In this document: positions 56,853-64,000 of the stretch, in pieces
How positions within the stretch are numbered: position 1 is the first letter of the stretch
How the letters are laid out: each line of letters begins with the position of its first letter
Assembly (NCBI GenBank): GCA_934271255.1
Contig: CAKQQS010000003.1
Location: 62,001 to 126,000, forward strand
Length of the DNA stretch: 64,000 nucleotides
From: an uncultured Clostridia bacterium
Lineage (GTDB): Bacteria > Bacillota > Clostridia > Christensenellales > Borkfalkiaceae
Direction of reading: 5' to 3'
Program-made: the position numbers and the translations under genes
Notes under the pieces: model-generated
Database searches by the model: none
Seen by the model: the letters and a program-made list of their open reading frames with translations, nothing else
Told to the model about the DNA's origin: nothing

Positions 56853-56878
56853 AAAAATCATCTCCGTATTTTTTTATA

Positions 56879-56907
56879 AGTATATCAAAAATTATTAAAA
56901 AACACAA
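56879..56907 (-). promoter_or_regulatory. guaA promoter
   Basis: Minus strand: TTGTGT (56907-56902), 17-base spacer, TATACT (56884-56879). No purine riboswitch or PurR-type box was seen in the leader. Confidence 0.65.
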
Positions 56908-56985
56908 GTTTTTATATATCGATTTGCTTTAATTTTTATTCGCAATAAAAATTATTTAAAGTTTTTAATCGACTTTTGAAAAAAA

Positions 56986-57014
56986 TGAGAAAATGCGGTA
57001 CTCTCAATCGTATA
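56986..57014 (+). promoter_or_regulatory. ECF-type promoter of sigma operon
   Basis: TGAGAA (56986-56991), 17-base spacer, CGTATA (57009-57014) inside CAATCGTATATAAAGTGAAA. The same two boxes at the same spacing precede the gene at 58681, so it is read as an autoregulated promoter of the sigma factor that follows. Confidence 0.7.
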
Positions 57015-57071
57015 TAAAGTGAAAAAGACTTTTCTTTTTCGGTGTTTAGGGATTAAAAGTTTAACGGGATC

Positions 57072-57593
57072 ATGAATAAATTACGGCTACAATATTTGCT
57101 TTCTAAACTGAAAGCGGGCAAAAAAGAATATTTCGACGAGTTTTATCGCCTTACGAAAGGGGCGGTTTGGTACGTCGTCGGTAAATACTTAAAAGACGAG
57201 TTCGGCGCGGAAGACGTTATGCAGGACGCGTATATTTCGTTTTTGAACAATCTCGAACGGGTGAAAGACGATCCTTTGCCCTATTTGTGCGGAATTGCAA
57301 AAAACAAGGCGCTCGACGTGTTGAAAAAAGACGTTAGAATCGACAAGAGTTTGCAACCCGAAGATTTGCAGTTAAGCGTTTGCGACGACTACGAATTCGA
57401 CGCCCCGCTTTTACAGACTTGCAAAAAAAAGTTAAGCAAAGAAGAATATTTTATACTTGAACACACCGTGATTTTAGGTTATACGCGGGTGGCGGTCGCC
57501 GAAATGATTGACAAACCCGTTTCGACGGTTAATAGAAATTATAACAAAATGTTAGTAAAAATCAAAGAAATCGCAAAGGAGGTATACAGATGA
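57072..57593 (+). CDS. ECF-type RNA polymerase sigma factor
   Basis: A 173-residue sigma-70 family factor of ECF size. Region 2 spans about 20-75 (FDEFYRLTKGAVWYVVGKYLKDEFGAEDVMQDAYISFL pattern, in the -10 recognition helix), and region 4 about 115-165 (KEEYFILEHTVILGYTRVAVAEMIDKPVSTVNRNYNKM, a helix-turn-helix that reads -35). It lacks regions 1 and 3. It overlaps the next gene by 4 bp (ATGA) and is followed by its probable anti-sigma. The GGAGGT at 57577-57582 belongs to the next start. Inference: the promoter copies match this factor. Confidence 0.88.
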   Translation: MNKLRLQYLLSKLKAGKKEYFDEFYRLTKGAVWYVVGKYLKDEFGAEDVMQDAYISFLNNLERVKDDPLPYLCGIAKNKALDVLKKDVRIDKSLQPEDLQLSVCDDYEFDAPLLQTCKKKLSKEEYFILEHTVILGYTRVAVAEMIDKPVSTVNRNYNKMLVKIKEIAKEVYR

Positions 57594-58567
57594 AAGGGTT
57601 AAAAAGAATAAACGAAGAATTAAAAGCCAACGCCCCCGATCTTTCGGCAAAAATAGTCGAAAGCGTTGACTGGAACGCAGTTGCTCAAAAGAACAAACCG
57701 ACGAAAACTTCCGAAAAGACTTTCCGTCGCCCGCTCGGTTTTTCACTTGTCGCAGCCGCCGTGCTTGCGATTTTGATAGTCCCTATGTCCGTTATTTTTA
57801 TCGGTAAGCAAAAGGCTCCTTTAATCGCCTACGCCGCTTACGACGTGGTTATAGACGTCAATCCAAACATTTCTCTTACGGTAGGGAAAGATAAAAAGGT
57901 AACCGTTCAGAAGGGGCTGAACGAAGACGGCGTGGTTTTTTTGCATAACAAAAATTACGTCGGATTAAATATCGACGACGCTACTCGTTCGATTTTCACC
58001 GAACTGAAAAACAAAGGACTTATAACTTCGGGTTCGGTCGTTCGTATTTCCGCGTTCGATACGAAGACGCGCGTTATCAAAGACGACGTGCAGTACGATA
58101 TAGAAAACAATCTTAAAGACGTTTTGGGCAACGACGTAACTCTGTTGTTTTTGTCCGACGAAGAACTTGACAAAATTGAAGATTATTACGAAAACCATAC
58201 GCTGAAAGAAGACGAAAAGAAAATCCTGAACGCGTTTAAAGAAAAGGTACTCGGCGTTGCAAACGAAAAACTTGCGAACGCAAAAAGCATTAGCGGTATA
58301 TTAAAAAAGTATACTAAAAGCGATACCGAATTAACGCCCGACGACGCGGAGAAGTTGGTTGAGTTTGCGGCAAAATATAAAATCGAACTAGATTTTAACC
58401 CGTACGAAAGAATAGAATACGACGACATTAAAGATTTTATCGAAGACGTAGACGAGATTTGCGAAGATTTGGAAAAGGGTATTAAAAAAGTTGCCGAAAA
58501 ATCGGACGATTACTCGGAACTTATGGAAGAACTCATCGATTTAATAAAAGATTGTCTGTGGGATTGA
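57590..58567 (+). CDS. RsgI-like membrane anti-sigma factor
   Basis: A 325-residue single-pass protein: a short cytoplasmic segment (1-48), one membrane helix (about 50-72) and an extracellular part. The extracellular part begins with the RsgI-family block VVIDVNPNISLTV (about 86-98) and VQKGLNEDG; in RsgI proteins the Asn-Pro of DVNP is the autoproteolysis site that primes signalling. The last ~120 residues are acidic helices (ELMEELIDLIKDC). Classical RsgI pairs with SigI; here it is with a shorter ECF sigma. GGAGGT precedes the ATG, which overlaps the sigma stop. The signal sensed is unknown. Confidence 0.75.
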   Translation: MKGLKRINEELKANAPDLSAKIVESVDWNAVAQKNKPTKTSEKTFRRPLGFSLVAAAVLAILIVPMSVIFIGKQKAPLIAYAAYDVVIDVNPNISLTVGKDKKVTVQKGLNEDGVVFLHNKNYVGLNIDDATRSIFTELKNKGLITSGSVVRISAFDTKTRVIKDDVQYDIENNLKDVLGNDVTLLFLSDEELDKIEDYYENHTLKEDEKKILNAFKEKVLGVANEKLANAKSISGILKKYTKSDTELTPDDAEKLVEFAAKYKIELDFNPYERIEYDDIKDFIEDVDEICEDLEKGIKKVAEKSDDYSELMEELIDLIKDCLWD

Positions 58568-58595
58568 AAACTTTTTTGAAATATTTTTAAAAAAG

Positions 58596-58624
58596 TGAGA
58601 ATTATCACGGCGCGCAATCGTATA
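58596..58624 (+). promoter_or_regulatory. Second ECF-type promoter
   Basis: TGAGAA (58596-58601), 17-base spacer, CGTATA (58619-58624) inside CAATCGTATATGTAGTGAAA, nearly identical to 57006-57025. No sigma-A -35 fits. Confidence 0.7.
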
Positions 58625-58680
58625 TGTAGTGAAAGCGCTTTGTTGATGAAAACAAAAAAACTCACAAGGAGAAAAGATTT

Positions 58681-59649
58681 ATGAAAAAGAAAATAATCAC
58701 GACTATTGCAACTATTACTATACTTTCGGCGTTATCGCTGAGCGCGTTGGCTTGTAACGGAAGCGGCGCAGGCAACGCTACGGCAAACAAAACCTTTAAG
58801 ACGAGCAACGACTTTTTCGCGATGTCTGCTGCTTCCGGCGTAAGTTTTTTTAACGCCGAAACACCGGATACCGTTTACGCTCCCACGCTTAGATTTATGT
58901 CGGCGAAAAGCGCAGAAACGAACGAAACCGACGAAGCGGCGCCCGTTCGCCCCGCAGAGTTTACGGACGAAACCGTAGCGGAAATTAAAAACTCGCTCGT
59001 AATGTTCGACTCGATAGTCGGCGGCGGAGTAAGTTCTTCTGTCGAAGCAAACGGCGATACGGAAGGGGACTACTCGGCTTACGCTTATAAAATGACGGTT
59101 GGATTCGGCGGCGAAACGGCGGTAATGTATTATAACGAAACGGGCGTAAAGACGGAAACGGAAGAAGACGACGACGAGGTTGAAACCGAAACGACGACTA
59201 CTTTAAAAGGCGTTCTGGTGTCCGGCGCGAACGTGTACGAAACGGACGGCAAGAGAAAGGAAGAAACGTCCGAGAAGGAAAAAGAGTTCAAACTCGAACT
59301 CACGGTTAAAAAGAGCGACAAAGATTACGTAAGATTTACCTACGGTACGGAAACGGAAGAAGGTGAAAACGAAACGAAATATGAATGCGAAATATACGAA
59401 AACGGCGTAAAGATTCAGGAAACCGAAATAGAGATCGAAGAAGAAAACGGCAAAACCGAAATCAAGTTCGAGCTTGAAAAAGGCGGAAAGAAAGACGGCG
59501 TCGAATACAAAATAGTAAAACGCTCTGAAAACAAGTTCGATATTCGCAGAGAAGAAAACAAGAAAAAATCTTACATTCTTGCGGAGAAGACGGCGGACGG
59601 ATATAAGTTCACTTATTCCAACGGCTTTTCCGAATCAATAAACTTATAA
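58681..59649 (+). CDS. Acidic secreted lipoprotein, ECF-regulated
   Basis: A 322-residue exported protein with signal peptide and lipobox SALAC (Cys25). The mature part is Glu/Thr/Lys-rich with repeated acidic blocks (TETEEDDDEVETETTTT, KEKEFKLELTVKKSDKDY) and beta-type alternation; I recognise no domain. AAGGAGAA precedes the ATG. It is the third member of the sigma/anti-sigma unit and is transcribed from the matching promoter, so it is probably an effector of the stress response or a binding protein at the surface. Function not known. Confidence 0.7.
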   Translation: MKKKIITTIATITILSALSLSALACNGSGAGNATANKTFKTSNDFFAMSAASGVSFFNAETPDTVYAPTLRFMSAKSAETNETDEAAPVRPAEFTDETVAEIKNSLVMFDSIVGGGVSSSVEANGDTEGDYSAYAYKMTVGFGGETAVMYYNETGVKTETEEDDDEVETETTTTLKGVLVSGANVYETDGKRKEETSEKEKEFKLELTVKKSDKDYVRFTYGTETEEGENETKYECEIYENGVKIQETEIEIEEENGKTEIKFELEKGGKKDGVEYKIVKRSENKFDIRREENKKKSYILAEKTADGYKFTYSNGFSESINL

Positions 59650-59687
59650 TCATAATCCCCCATAAAACATGTTTTCTCTAAACAGGT

Positions 59688-59730
59688 CACCCCGCCGCGA
59701 GTAACTCTCGCGGCGGGGTGTCTTTATTTC
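59688..59730 (+). terminator. Terminator of ECF unit
   Basis: A 14-bp perfect stem 59688-59701 with 59707-59720 and a five-base loop, then T-rich tract. Confidence 0.85.
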
Positions 59731-59751
59731 GTAAAATTGAGATTAAACAAA

Positions 59752-59780
59752 AAAATCGTTAGCGTAACGCTGACGATTTT
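59752..59780 (-). terminator. tRNA-Gln terminator
   Basis: AAAATCGTTAGCG (59752-59764) pairs with CGCTGACGATTTT (59768-59780) with one wobble; the minus strand runs into TTTTTTTG. Confidence 0.8.
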
Positions 59781-59781
59781 A

Positions 59782-59857
59782 TGGCTGGGGTAATAGGATT
59801 CGAACCTATGAAATAACGGAGTCAGAGTCCGTGGCCTTACCGCTTGGCGATACCCCA
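59782..59857 (-). tRNA. tRNA-Gln (CUG anticodon)
   Basis: 76 bases on the minus strand with encoded CCA. Acceptor TGGGGTA/TACCCCA, anticodon stem ACGGA/TCCGT around loop CTCTGAC, anticodon CTG (plus-strand 59823-59825), T-arm loop GTTCGAATC. Reading it as Gln depends on the anticodon. Confidence 0.93.
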
Positions 59858-59941
59858 AAATATATTCCGACGATTTTCGCGATACTTTTTCGGTAAAACC
59901 GATATAAGCGTTTGCGGTTAAATTGTCGGTGAATAAAAAGT

Positions 59942-60288
59942 GTTGAGTCAGTCTATAAGCCGAGTTCTGTATTATGCGGTTATTTATCTAGGACTAACGT
60001 CTCCGTCAGCCTCAAGCGATATTTTAACGAAACTTATCTGCGAGCAACATTATATAAGTTTCCCAATCTTGCATCGAACGGGGTTTACACGGCTATTCGC
60101 GTTACCGCGAACACGGTGAGCTCTTACCTCGCCTTTTCAACCTTACAGACAAAAGTCTGCGGTACTTTTCTGTTGCACTTTCCTTAAAGTCGCCTTCACC
60201 GGGATTTCTCCGGCGTTCTGCTCTGCGATGCTCGGACTTTCCTCATTGACGGCTTAAACCGTCCCCGCAACCGCATGGCTGACTCAAC
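59942..60288 (-). ncRNA. rnpB: RNase P RNA
   Basis: The catalytic RNA of RNase P, on the minus strand. The P1 stem GTTGAGTCAG/CTGACTCAAC closes ends at 60288 and 59942. Conserved pieces are GAGGAAAGTCCGAGC near the 5' end, AGTGCAACAGAAA in the middle, and ACAGAACTCGGCTTATAGACTG near the 3' end. The 5' end lies seven bases after a TATAAT. It is followed by ACTTTTTATT. Confidence 0.93.
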
Positions 60289-60294
60289 TATATC

Positions 60295-60323
60295 ATTATA
60301 ACACATCTGTTTCGATTTGTCAT
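60295..60323 (-). promoter_or_regulatory. rnpB promoter
   Basis: Minus strand: ATGACA (60323-60318, overlapping the mnmG stop), 17-base spacer, TATAAT (60300-60295), then GATATA and the RNA start G60288. This calibrates -10-to-start spacing as six bases. Confidence 0.8.
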
Positions 60324-62191
60324 CTGATTTTACCGTTTTTAATCAATAACATTAAAACTGTTATGTCCGCGGGGCTTACTCCGCTTATTCTGGCGGCTTG
60401 CCCTAAGTTAAGCGGTTTGATTTTATCAAGTTTTTGTCTTGCTTCGAGCCTTATTCCGTCGATTTTTGAATAATCGCAATCGGGCGGAAGGGGTTGGTTT
60501 TCCAAACGCTCGGTTTTCGCTATTTGTTCGAGTTCCGCTTTTAAGTATCCTTCGTATTTTATCGTCGTTTCAATCGTTTCGAGTATATCGTTTTTAATGC
60601 CGTCGAACGCGTTAAAACTTTCTTTAACGTCGAATATCGATATTCCTCGTTTAATCATATCGGCGTAAGTAATTCCGCCGTTAAGCGCGTTCCCGCCTCT
60701 TGCCGTAATAAACTCGTTCGCTTGCTTAGGCGTTAGTCGGGTTTGCATTTCGGCTTCCGCTTTTTTAAGCATTTCGCGACGTGCGTTGAAAACTTCGATA
60801 CGCCTTTCGCTCGCCAACCCGATTTTTATGGCGATAGGGGTAAGCCTGATGTCCGCGTCGTCCCCGCGCAGCGTTAATCTATGTTCCGCTCTCGAAGTCA
60901 TCATACGATAAGGCTCGTTAGTTCCTTTCGTTACTAGATCGTCTATCAAAACGCCTAGGTATCCTTCGTTCCGCTTTAAGATGACGGGCTGTTTATCGGT
61001 AATATACATAGCCGCGTTGATTCCCGCAATCAAACCTTGTCCCGCCGCTTCTTCGTAACCGCTGGTACCGTTGATTTGCCCCGCCGTGAACAAGCCTTTT
61101 ACTTTTTTGTATTCGAGAGAGGGGAGAACGTCGAGCGTGTCGATACAATCGTATTCGATAGCGTAAGCGTACCGCATGATTTCGCAACGTTCGAGTCCCG
61201 CGACGGTACGATATATTTCGCGTTGAACGTCGTGCGGCAAGGACGTCGAAAGTCCCTGAACGTATATTTCGTTCGTATTTTTGCCTTCCGGTTCCAAAAA
61301 CAGCTGATGCCTTTCTTTGTCGGCAAACCTGACTACTTTATCTTCGATCGAAGGGCAGTATCTCGGACCTATTCCGTGAACTTTCCCCGTGTACAAGGGA
61401 GAACGGTCAAGGTTATTTCTTATAATTTCGTGAGTTTTTTCGTTGGTGTAAGTAAGGTAACACGGTTCTTGTTTTTCGGGTATCCTTTCGCTTAAATAGG
61501 AAAAGGGGTAAACGTTCGTTTCGCCTTCCTGTATTTGACATTTAGAAAAATCTATCGTCCTTTTGTCGATTCTCGCGGGCGTACCCGTCTTGAACCGCCT
61601 TACGTTAAACCCTAAATCGATAAGGCTTTGCGTAAGCCCGTTAGCGGCGGAAGTAAACCCGTTAGGGCCGCTGTATTGTTTCCATTCCCCCGCGAAAATA
61701 AAACTGTTTAAATATACGCCCGTCGCAACTACTACGGCTTTACAGTCGATTTTGCCGCCGAAAGAAGTCTCTACACCCGAAACTTTACCGTTTTCGGTGA
61801 GTATTTTAGTAACTTCGCCTTGAAGAATACGTAGGTTAGGGGTGTTTTCAAGCGTTTCTTTCATTACGGTATGGTAAACGTTTTTATCTTCCTGACTGCG
61901 TAAACTTTGAACAGCCGCTCCTTTTCCGCGGTTGAGCATACGGATTTGCATACACGCCTTATCGGCGCATACGCCCATTTCTCCGCCCAAAGCGTCGATT
62001 TCTCTGACCAACTGACCTTTCGCAGTACCGCCGATACTCGGATTGCACGGCATAAACCCTATACTGTCAAGGTTGAGCGTTATGATAGCGGTTTTAAGTC
62101 CCAGTCGGGAAAGAGCAAGCGCGGACTCGCACCCTGCGTGCCCCGCGCCTACGACTACCGCATCGAATTGTCCTTCGTTAAATATCGTCAT
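60320..62191 (-). CDS. mnmG: tRNA uridine 5-carboxymethylaminomethyl modification enzyme MnmG (GidA)
   Basis: With MnmE it makes the cmnm5U34 wobble modification. The 623-residue FAD protein has VVGAGHAGCE at the start, the conserved SIGGTAKGQLVREIDALGG and TGTPAR segments, and the C-terminal LNLGQAARISGVSPAD signature. Length is normal. It starts with ATGA overlapping the dnaA stop, with only AAAG upstream, so it is coupled to dnaA. mnmG is normally beside mnmE, not right after dnaA. Confidence 0.96.
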   Translation of the reverse strand: MTIFNEGQFDAVVVGAGHAGCESALALSRLGLKTAIITLNLDSIGFMPCNPSIGGTAKGQLVREIDALGGEMGVCADKACMQIRMLNRGKGAAVQSLRSQEDKNVYHTVMKETLENTPNLRILQGEVTKILTENGKVSGVETSFGGKIDCKAVVVATGVYLNSFIFAGEWKQYSGPNGFTSAANGLTQSLIDLGFNVRRFKTGTPARIDKRTIDFSKCQIQEGETNVYPFSYLSERIPEKQEPCYLTYTNEKTHEIIRNNLDRSPLYTGKVHGIGPRYCPSIEDKVVRFADKERHQLFLEPEGKNTNEIYVQGLSTSLPHDVQREIYRTVAGLERCEIMRYAYAIEYDCIDTLDVLPSLEYKKVKGLFTAGQINGTSGYEEAAGQGLIAGINAAMYITDKQPVILKRNEGYLGVLIDDLVTKGTNEPYRMMTSRAEHRLTLRGDDADIRLTPIAIKIGLASERRIEVFNARREMLKKAEAEMQTRLTPKQANEFITARGGNALNGGITYADMIKRGISIFDVKESFNAFDGIKNDILETIETTIKYEGYLKAELEQIAKTERLENQPLPPDCDYSKIDGIRLEARQKLDKIKPLNLGQAARISGVSPADITVLMLLIKNGKIR

Positions 62192-63516
62192 TTCTTTAAA
62201 ATCATATTTTTAAGATCGTTTACGTCGGTTGCGATCTTCGGGTTAACCGAAATGAGTTCGGCTATTTTATCTCTTGAATATATAACGGTCGTGTGATCTC
62301 TGCCGCCCAGCATTTCGCCTATCGTAACAAGGGGTAAACTCATCAACTCGGTAATAAGATAACAACATATTTGCCGCGGTTCGACAAACTCTTTGTTTTT
62401 CTTTTTGCCTATTAAATCCGCTTTGGTGATATGATAAAACTCGGCAACGGTTTTTATTATGTCCGCAACCTTTATTTCTTCCTGATTAGAATCCGCCACT
62501 TCGTTCAACGCTTCTTTTACGAAATCGATCGTGATAGCTTTTTCGTGCAATCTGGAAGCGAAAATAACGTTTGTTAGTTTTCCTATTAAAGAACGAATAT
62601 CGTTATCGCTCGTTTCGGCGATATACGTTAAAACGTCGATGGGAATAATACATTTTCTTTCTTCCGATTTGCGTTTTAAAATAGCGATTCTCGTTTCTAT
62701 TTCGGGCGGTTGGATTTCCGTAATAAGTCCGCCCTCGAATCTGGTGCGAAGTCTTTCTTCGAGCAAAGATATTTCGCTCGGATGACGGTCGGAAACGAGA
62801 ACGATTTGTTTCTTTTGCATAACGAGTTCGTTGAAAGTATGGAAGAACTCCGTTTGCGTAGTGGTTTTGTTGGAAATGAACTGAATATCGTCGATAAGCA
62901 AAACGTCTACGTTTCTGTAACGATTTCTGAACTCTTGTCCGCGGTTTGCGCCGTGCGAAACCATTTCAACCAAGTCGTTGGTAAACTTTTCGCAGGTAAC
63001 GTAAGTAACGTTGATAGTCGGGTCAGACGCTTTCAGTTTGTTTGCAATAGCCATCATAAGGTGCGTTTTTCCGAGTCCGGTACCGCCGTAGATAAACAGG
63101 GGGTTATACGCTTCGCCGGGTTCTTCGGCGACGGCTTTCGCCGCGGCGTATGCAAATTCGTTCGACGAACCGACTACGAAGTTATCGAGAGTAAACTTCG
63201 GGTCGATAGGCATACCTTGCGGCTCGGTTGAATAACGCGAGTACGGGTTTGCGCCGAGTTCGTCTAATTGCGAACGGGTAACAATTTCAAAATCTTTAAT
63301 GTCGGTGCCTTGTTCGATAATCGCTTCTCTTACTTTTTCGTACAAAGTGGTAGTAACGCCGTGCGAAAACGTTTCGCTCGGCGCGCATAAAATAAGTTTT
63401 CCTTGTCTGACGTCAACCGCTTTAAGAACGGAAATGAACGTGGTGAAAGACAAGTTTGAAACTTTTGCTTCCAGCACCGTTTTTACGTTATTCCAGAAAA
63501 TTTCGTAAGATTCCAT
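62188..63516 (-). CDS. dnaA: Chromosomal replication initiator DnaA
   Basis: Opens oriC and loads the replicative helicase. The 442-residue protein has domain I, Walker A GGTGLGKTH (144-152), Walker B DVLLIDDIQ, sensor motifs and the C-terminal DNA-binding signature GGRDHTTVIYS (about 408). GGGGT precedes the ATG. It is followed, with 4-bp overlap, by mnmG and not by dnaN. Divergent from recF. Confidence 0.96.
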   Translation of the reverse strand: MESYEIFWNNVKTVLEAKVSNLSFTTFISVLKAVDVRQGKLILCAPSETFSHGVTTTLYEKVREAIIEQGTDIKDFEIVTRSQLDELGANPYSRYSTEPQGMPIDPKFTLDNFVVGSSNEFAYAAAKAVAEEPGEAYNPLFIYGGTGLGKTHLMMAIANKLKASDPTINVTYVTCEKFTNDLVEMVSHGANRGQEFRNRYRNVDVLLIDDIQFISNKTTTQTEFFHTFNELVMQKKQIVLVSDRHPSEISLLEERLRTRFEGGLITEIQPPEIETRIAILKRKSEERKCIIPIDVLTYIAETSDNDIRSLIGKLTNVIFASRLHEKAITIDFVKEALNEVADSNQEEIKVADIIKTVAEFYHITKADLIGKKKNKEFVEPRQICCYLITELMSLPLVTIGEMLGGRDHTTVIYSRDKIAELISVNPKIATDVNDLKNMILKK

Positions 63517-63668
63517 ATTTTTTACCCCGTTTTCTTGAAAAATATTTTGTCGTTTGTTATACTTAATATAATACTTTAATTATATAGTCGACCAGTGTTT
63601 ATCAATTATAACAAATTACGAAAAAAAAATAAAGTGTTTAAAGCAAAAAAACGAAATTGCGGTGAAAA
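63517..63668. other. dnaA-recF intergenic A/T-rich region, candidate oriC flank
   Basis: A 152-base A/T-rich region between divergent dnaA and recF. A minus-strand TATAAT (near 63611) could serve dnaA. No TTATCCACA-like DnaA box is seen here, so a full oriC is not supported by this sequence alone. Confidence 0.4.
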
Positions 63669-64000
63669 ATGTATATTAAAGAATTGAAACTGCATAATTT
63701 CAGGAACTTTGAAAACGAAACGTTTACGTTCGGCAAAGGCTTGAATATTTTGCACGGAGCCAACGCGCAAGGAAAAACTAATACGGGCGAAGCGATATTT
63801 TATTTATGCACGGGATATTCCCCGAAAGCGAGCAGAGATACCCAACTCGTACGAAACGGCGAAAAGGAAGGGTGCGTTGCGGGGACTGCCGTCGGTATGT
63901 ACGGAGAAGTCGACGTTAAGATAAACGTAAGCAAATCGGACAAAAAATCGATTTTCGTAAACGGTACGAAAATAAACAGGTACGGTGAACTTATGGGAAA
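63669..64000 (+). CDS. recF: RecF DNA repair/recombination ATPase (3' truncated by window)
   Basis: Loads RecA at gaps with RecOR. The first ~110 residues are present: MYIKELKLHNFRNFENETF, then the P-loop GANAQGKTN (about 31-39) and EAIFYLCTGYSPKASRDTQLVRNG. GGTGA precedes the ATG. It runs to the window end, so the C-terminus is outside. It diverges from dnaA, whereas recF usually follows dnaN in the same direction. Confidence 0.9.
   Translation, partial: MYIKELKLHNFRNFENETFTFGKGLNILHGANAQGKTNTGEAIFYLCTGYSPKASRDTQLVRNGEKEGCVAGTAVGMYGEVDVKINVSKSDKKSIFVNGTKINRYGELMG

Noticed and set aside
56853..57071. Purine riboswitch upstream of guaA
   Set aside because: No matching aptamer; only an A/T-rich region with a sigma-A promoter.
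63517..63668. DnaA boxes in the dnaA-recF gap
   Set aside because: No TTATCCACA-like nonamer on either strand; only weak T/A-rich resemblances.

Overview
The window reads as a chromosomal segment of a low-to-moderate G+C Bacillota (Firmicutes) bacterium, most likely an uncultured, spore-forming Clostridia-type lineage. Supporting signs are a gene order very close to the Bacillus yicC-gmk-rpoZ-priA-def-fmt-rsmB-rlmN-rpe-spoVM-rpmB-asp23-fakA-recG region, lipoproteins with InlB/Ig-like repeats, AGGAGG-type ribosome binding sites, near-consensus sigma-A promoters with 17-bp spacers, and a tiny SpoVM-like gene. No transposase, integrase, prophage or CRISPR array was seen.

Layout. 1-7.6 kb: three surface-lipoprotein genes (the first truncated by the window edge) behind an operator-rich promoter. 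7.6-13.3 kb: uvrC, a Cof-type HAD phosphatase, lon and engB. 13.3-16.4 kb: a DUF6062 protein, a small orphan protein with a strong promoter, a diacylglycerol-kinase-like enzyme and an SDR dehydrogenase. 16.5-20.7 kb: pcrA-ligA. 20.7-29.0 kb: housekeeping operon yicC-gmk-rpoZ-priA-def-fmt-rsmB-rlmN-rpe. 29.0-33.7 kb: spoVM, rpmB (reverse), asp23, fakA-like, recG. 33.7-38.0 kb: a GH78-like glycosidase, sdaA, an ArsR regulator and trmO. 38.0-47.6 kb: an oligopeptide ABC transporter operon whose OppA, C, D and F are all unusually large, preceded by a structured 5' leader. 47.6-53.9 kb: tldD-tldE and a heterodimeric ABC exporter. 53.9-55.8 kb: a small cassette of HD/alarmone-hydrolase-like genes divergent from a helix-turn-helix-type gene. 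55.9-59.7 kb: a GuaA lacking its amidotransferase domain, then an ECF sigma / RsgI-like anti-sigma / lipoprotein unit with two matching promoters. 59.8-64 kb: tRNA-Gln, RNase P RNA, mnmG and dnaA on the minus strand, with recF diverging from dnaA.

Coordination. Repair and replication genes (uvrC, pcrA, ligA, priA, recG, recF, dnaA) and translation/RNA genes (def, fmt, rsmB, rlmN, rpmB, trmO, mnmG, rnpB, tRNA-Gln) dominate. Most junctions inside operons are 4-bp ATGA or TAATG overlaps, implying translational coupling. Several single promoters place the transcription start on or within a few bases of the ATG (uvrC, pcrA, trmO and the gene at 55.4 kb), predicting leaderless mRNAs. The rnpB promoter gives an internal ruler for that spacing.

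Best candidates for something undescribed: the structured leader and enlarged Opp system, the ECF/RsgI-like autoregulated unit, the alarmone-hydrolase-like cassette, the leaderless-promoter class, the unannotated spoVM, and the dnaA/mnmG/recF arrangement in which nearly all upstream genes point toward dnaA. All functional calls rest on reading the sequence by eye; no searches were run.
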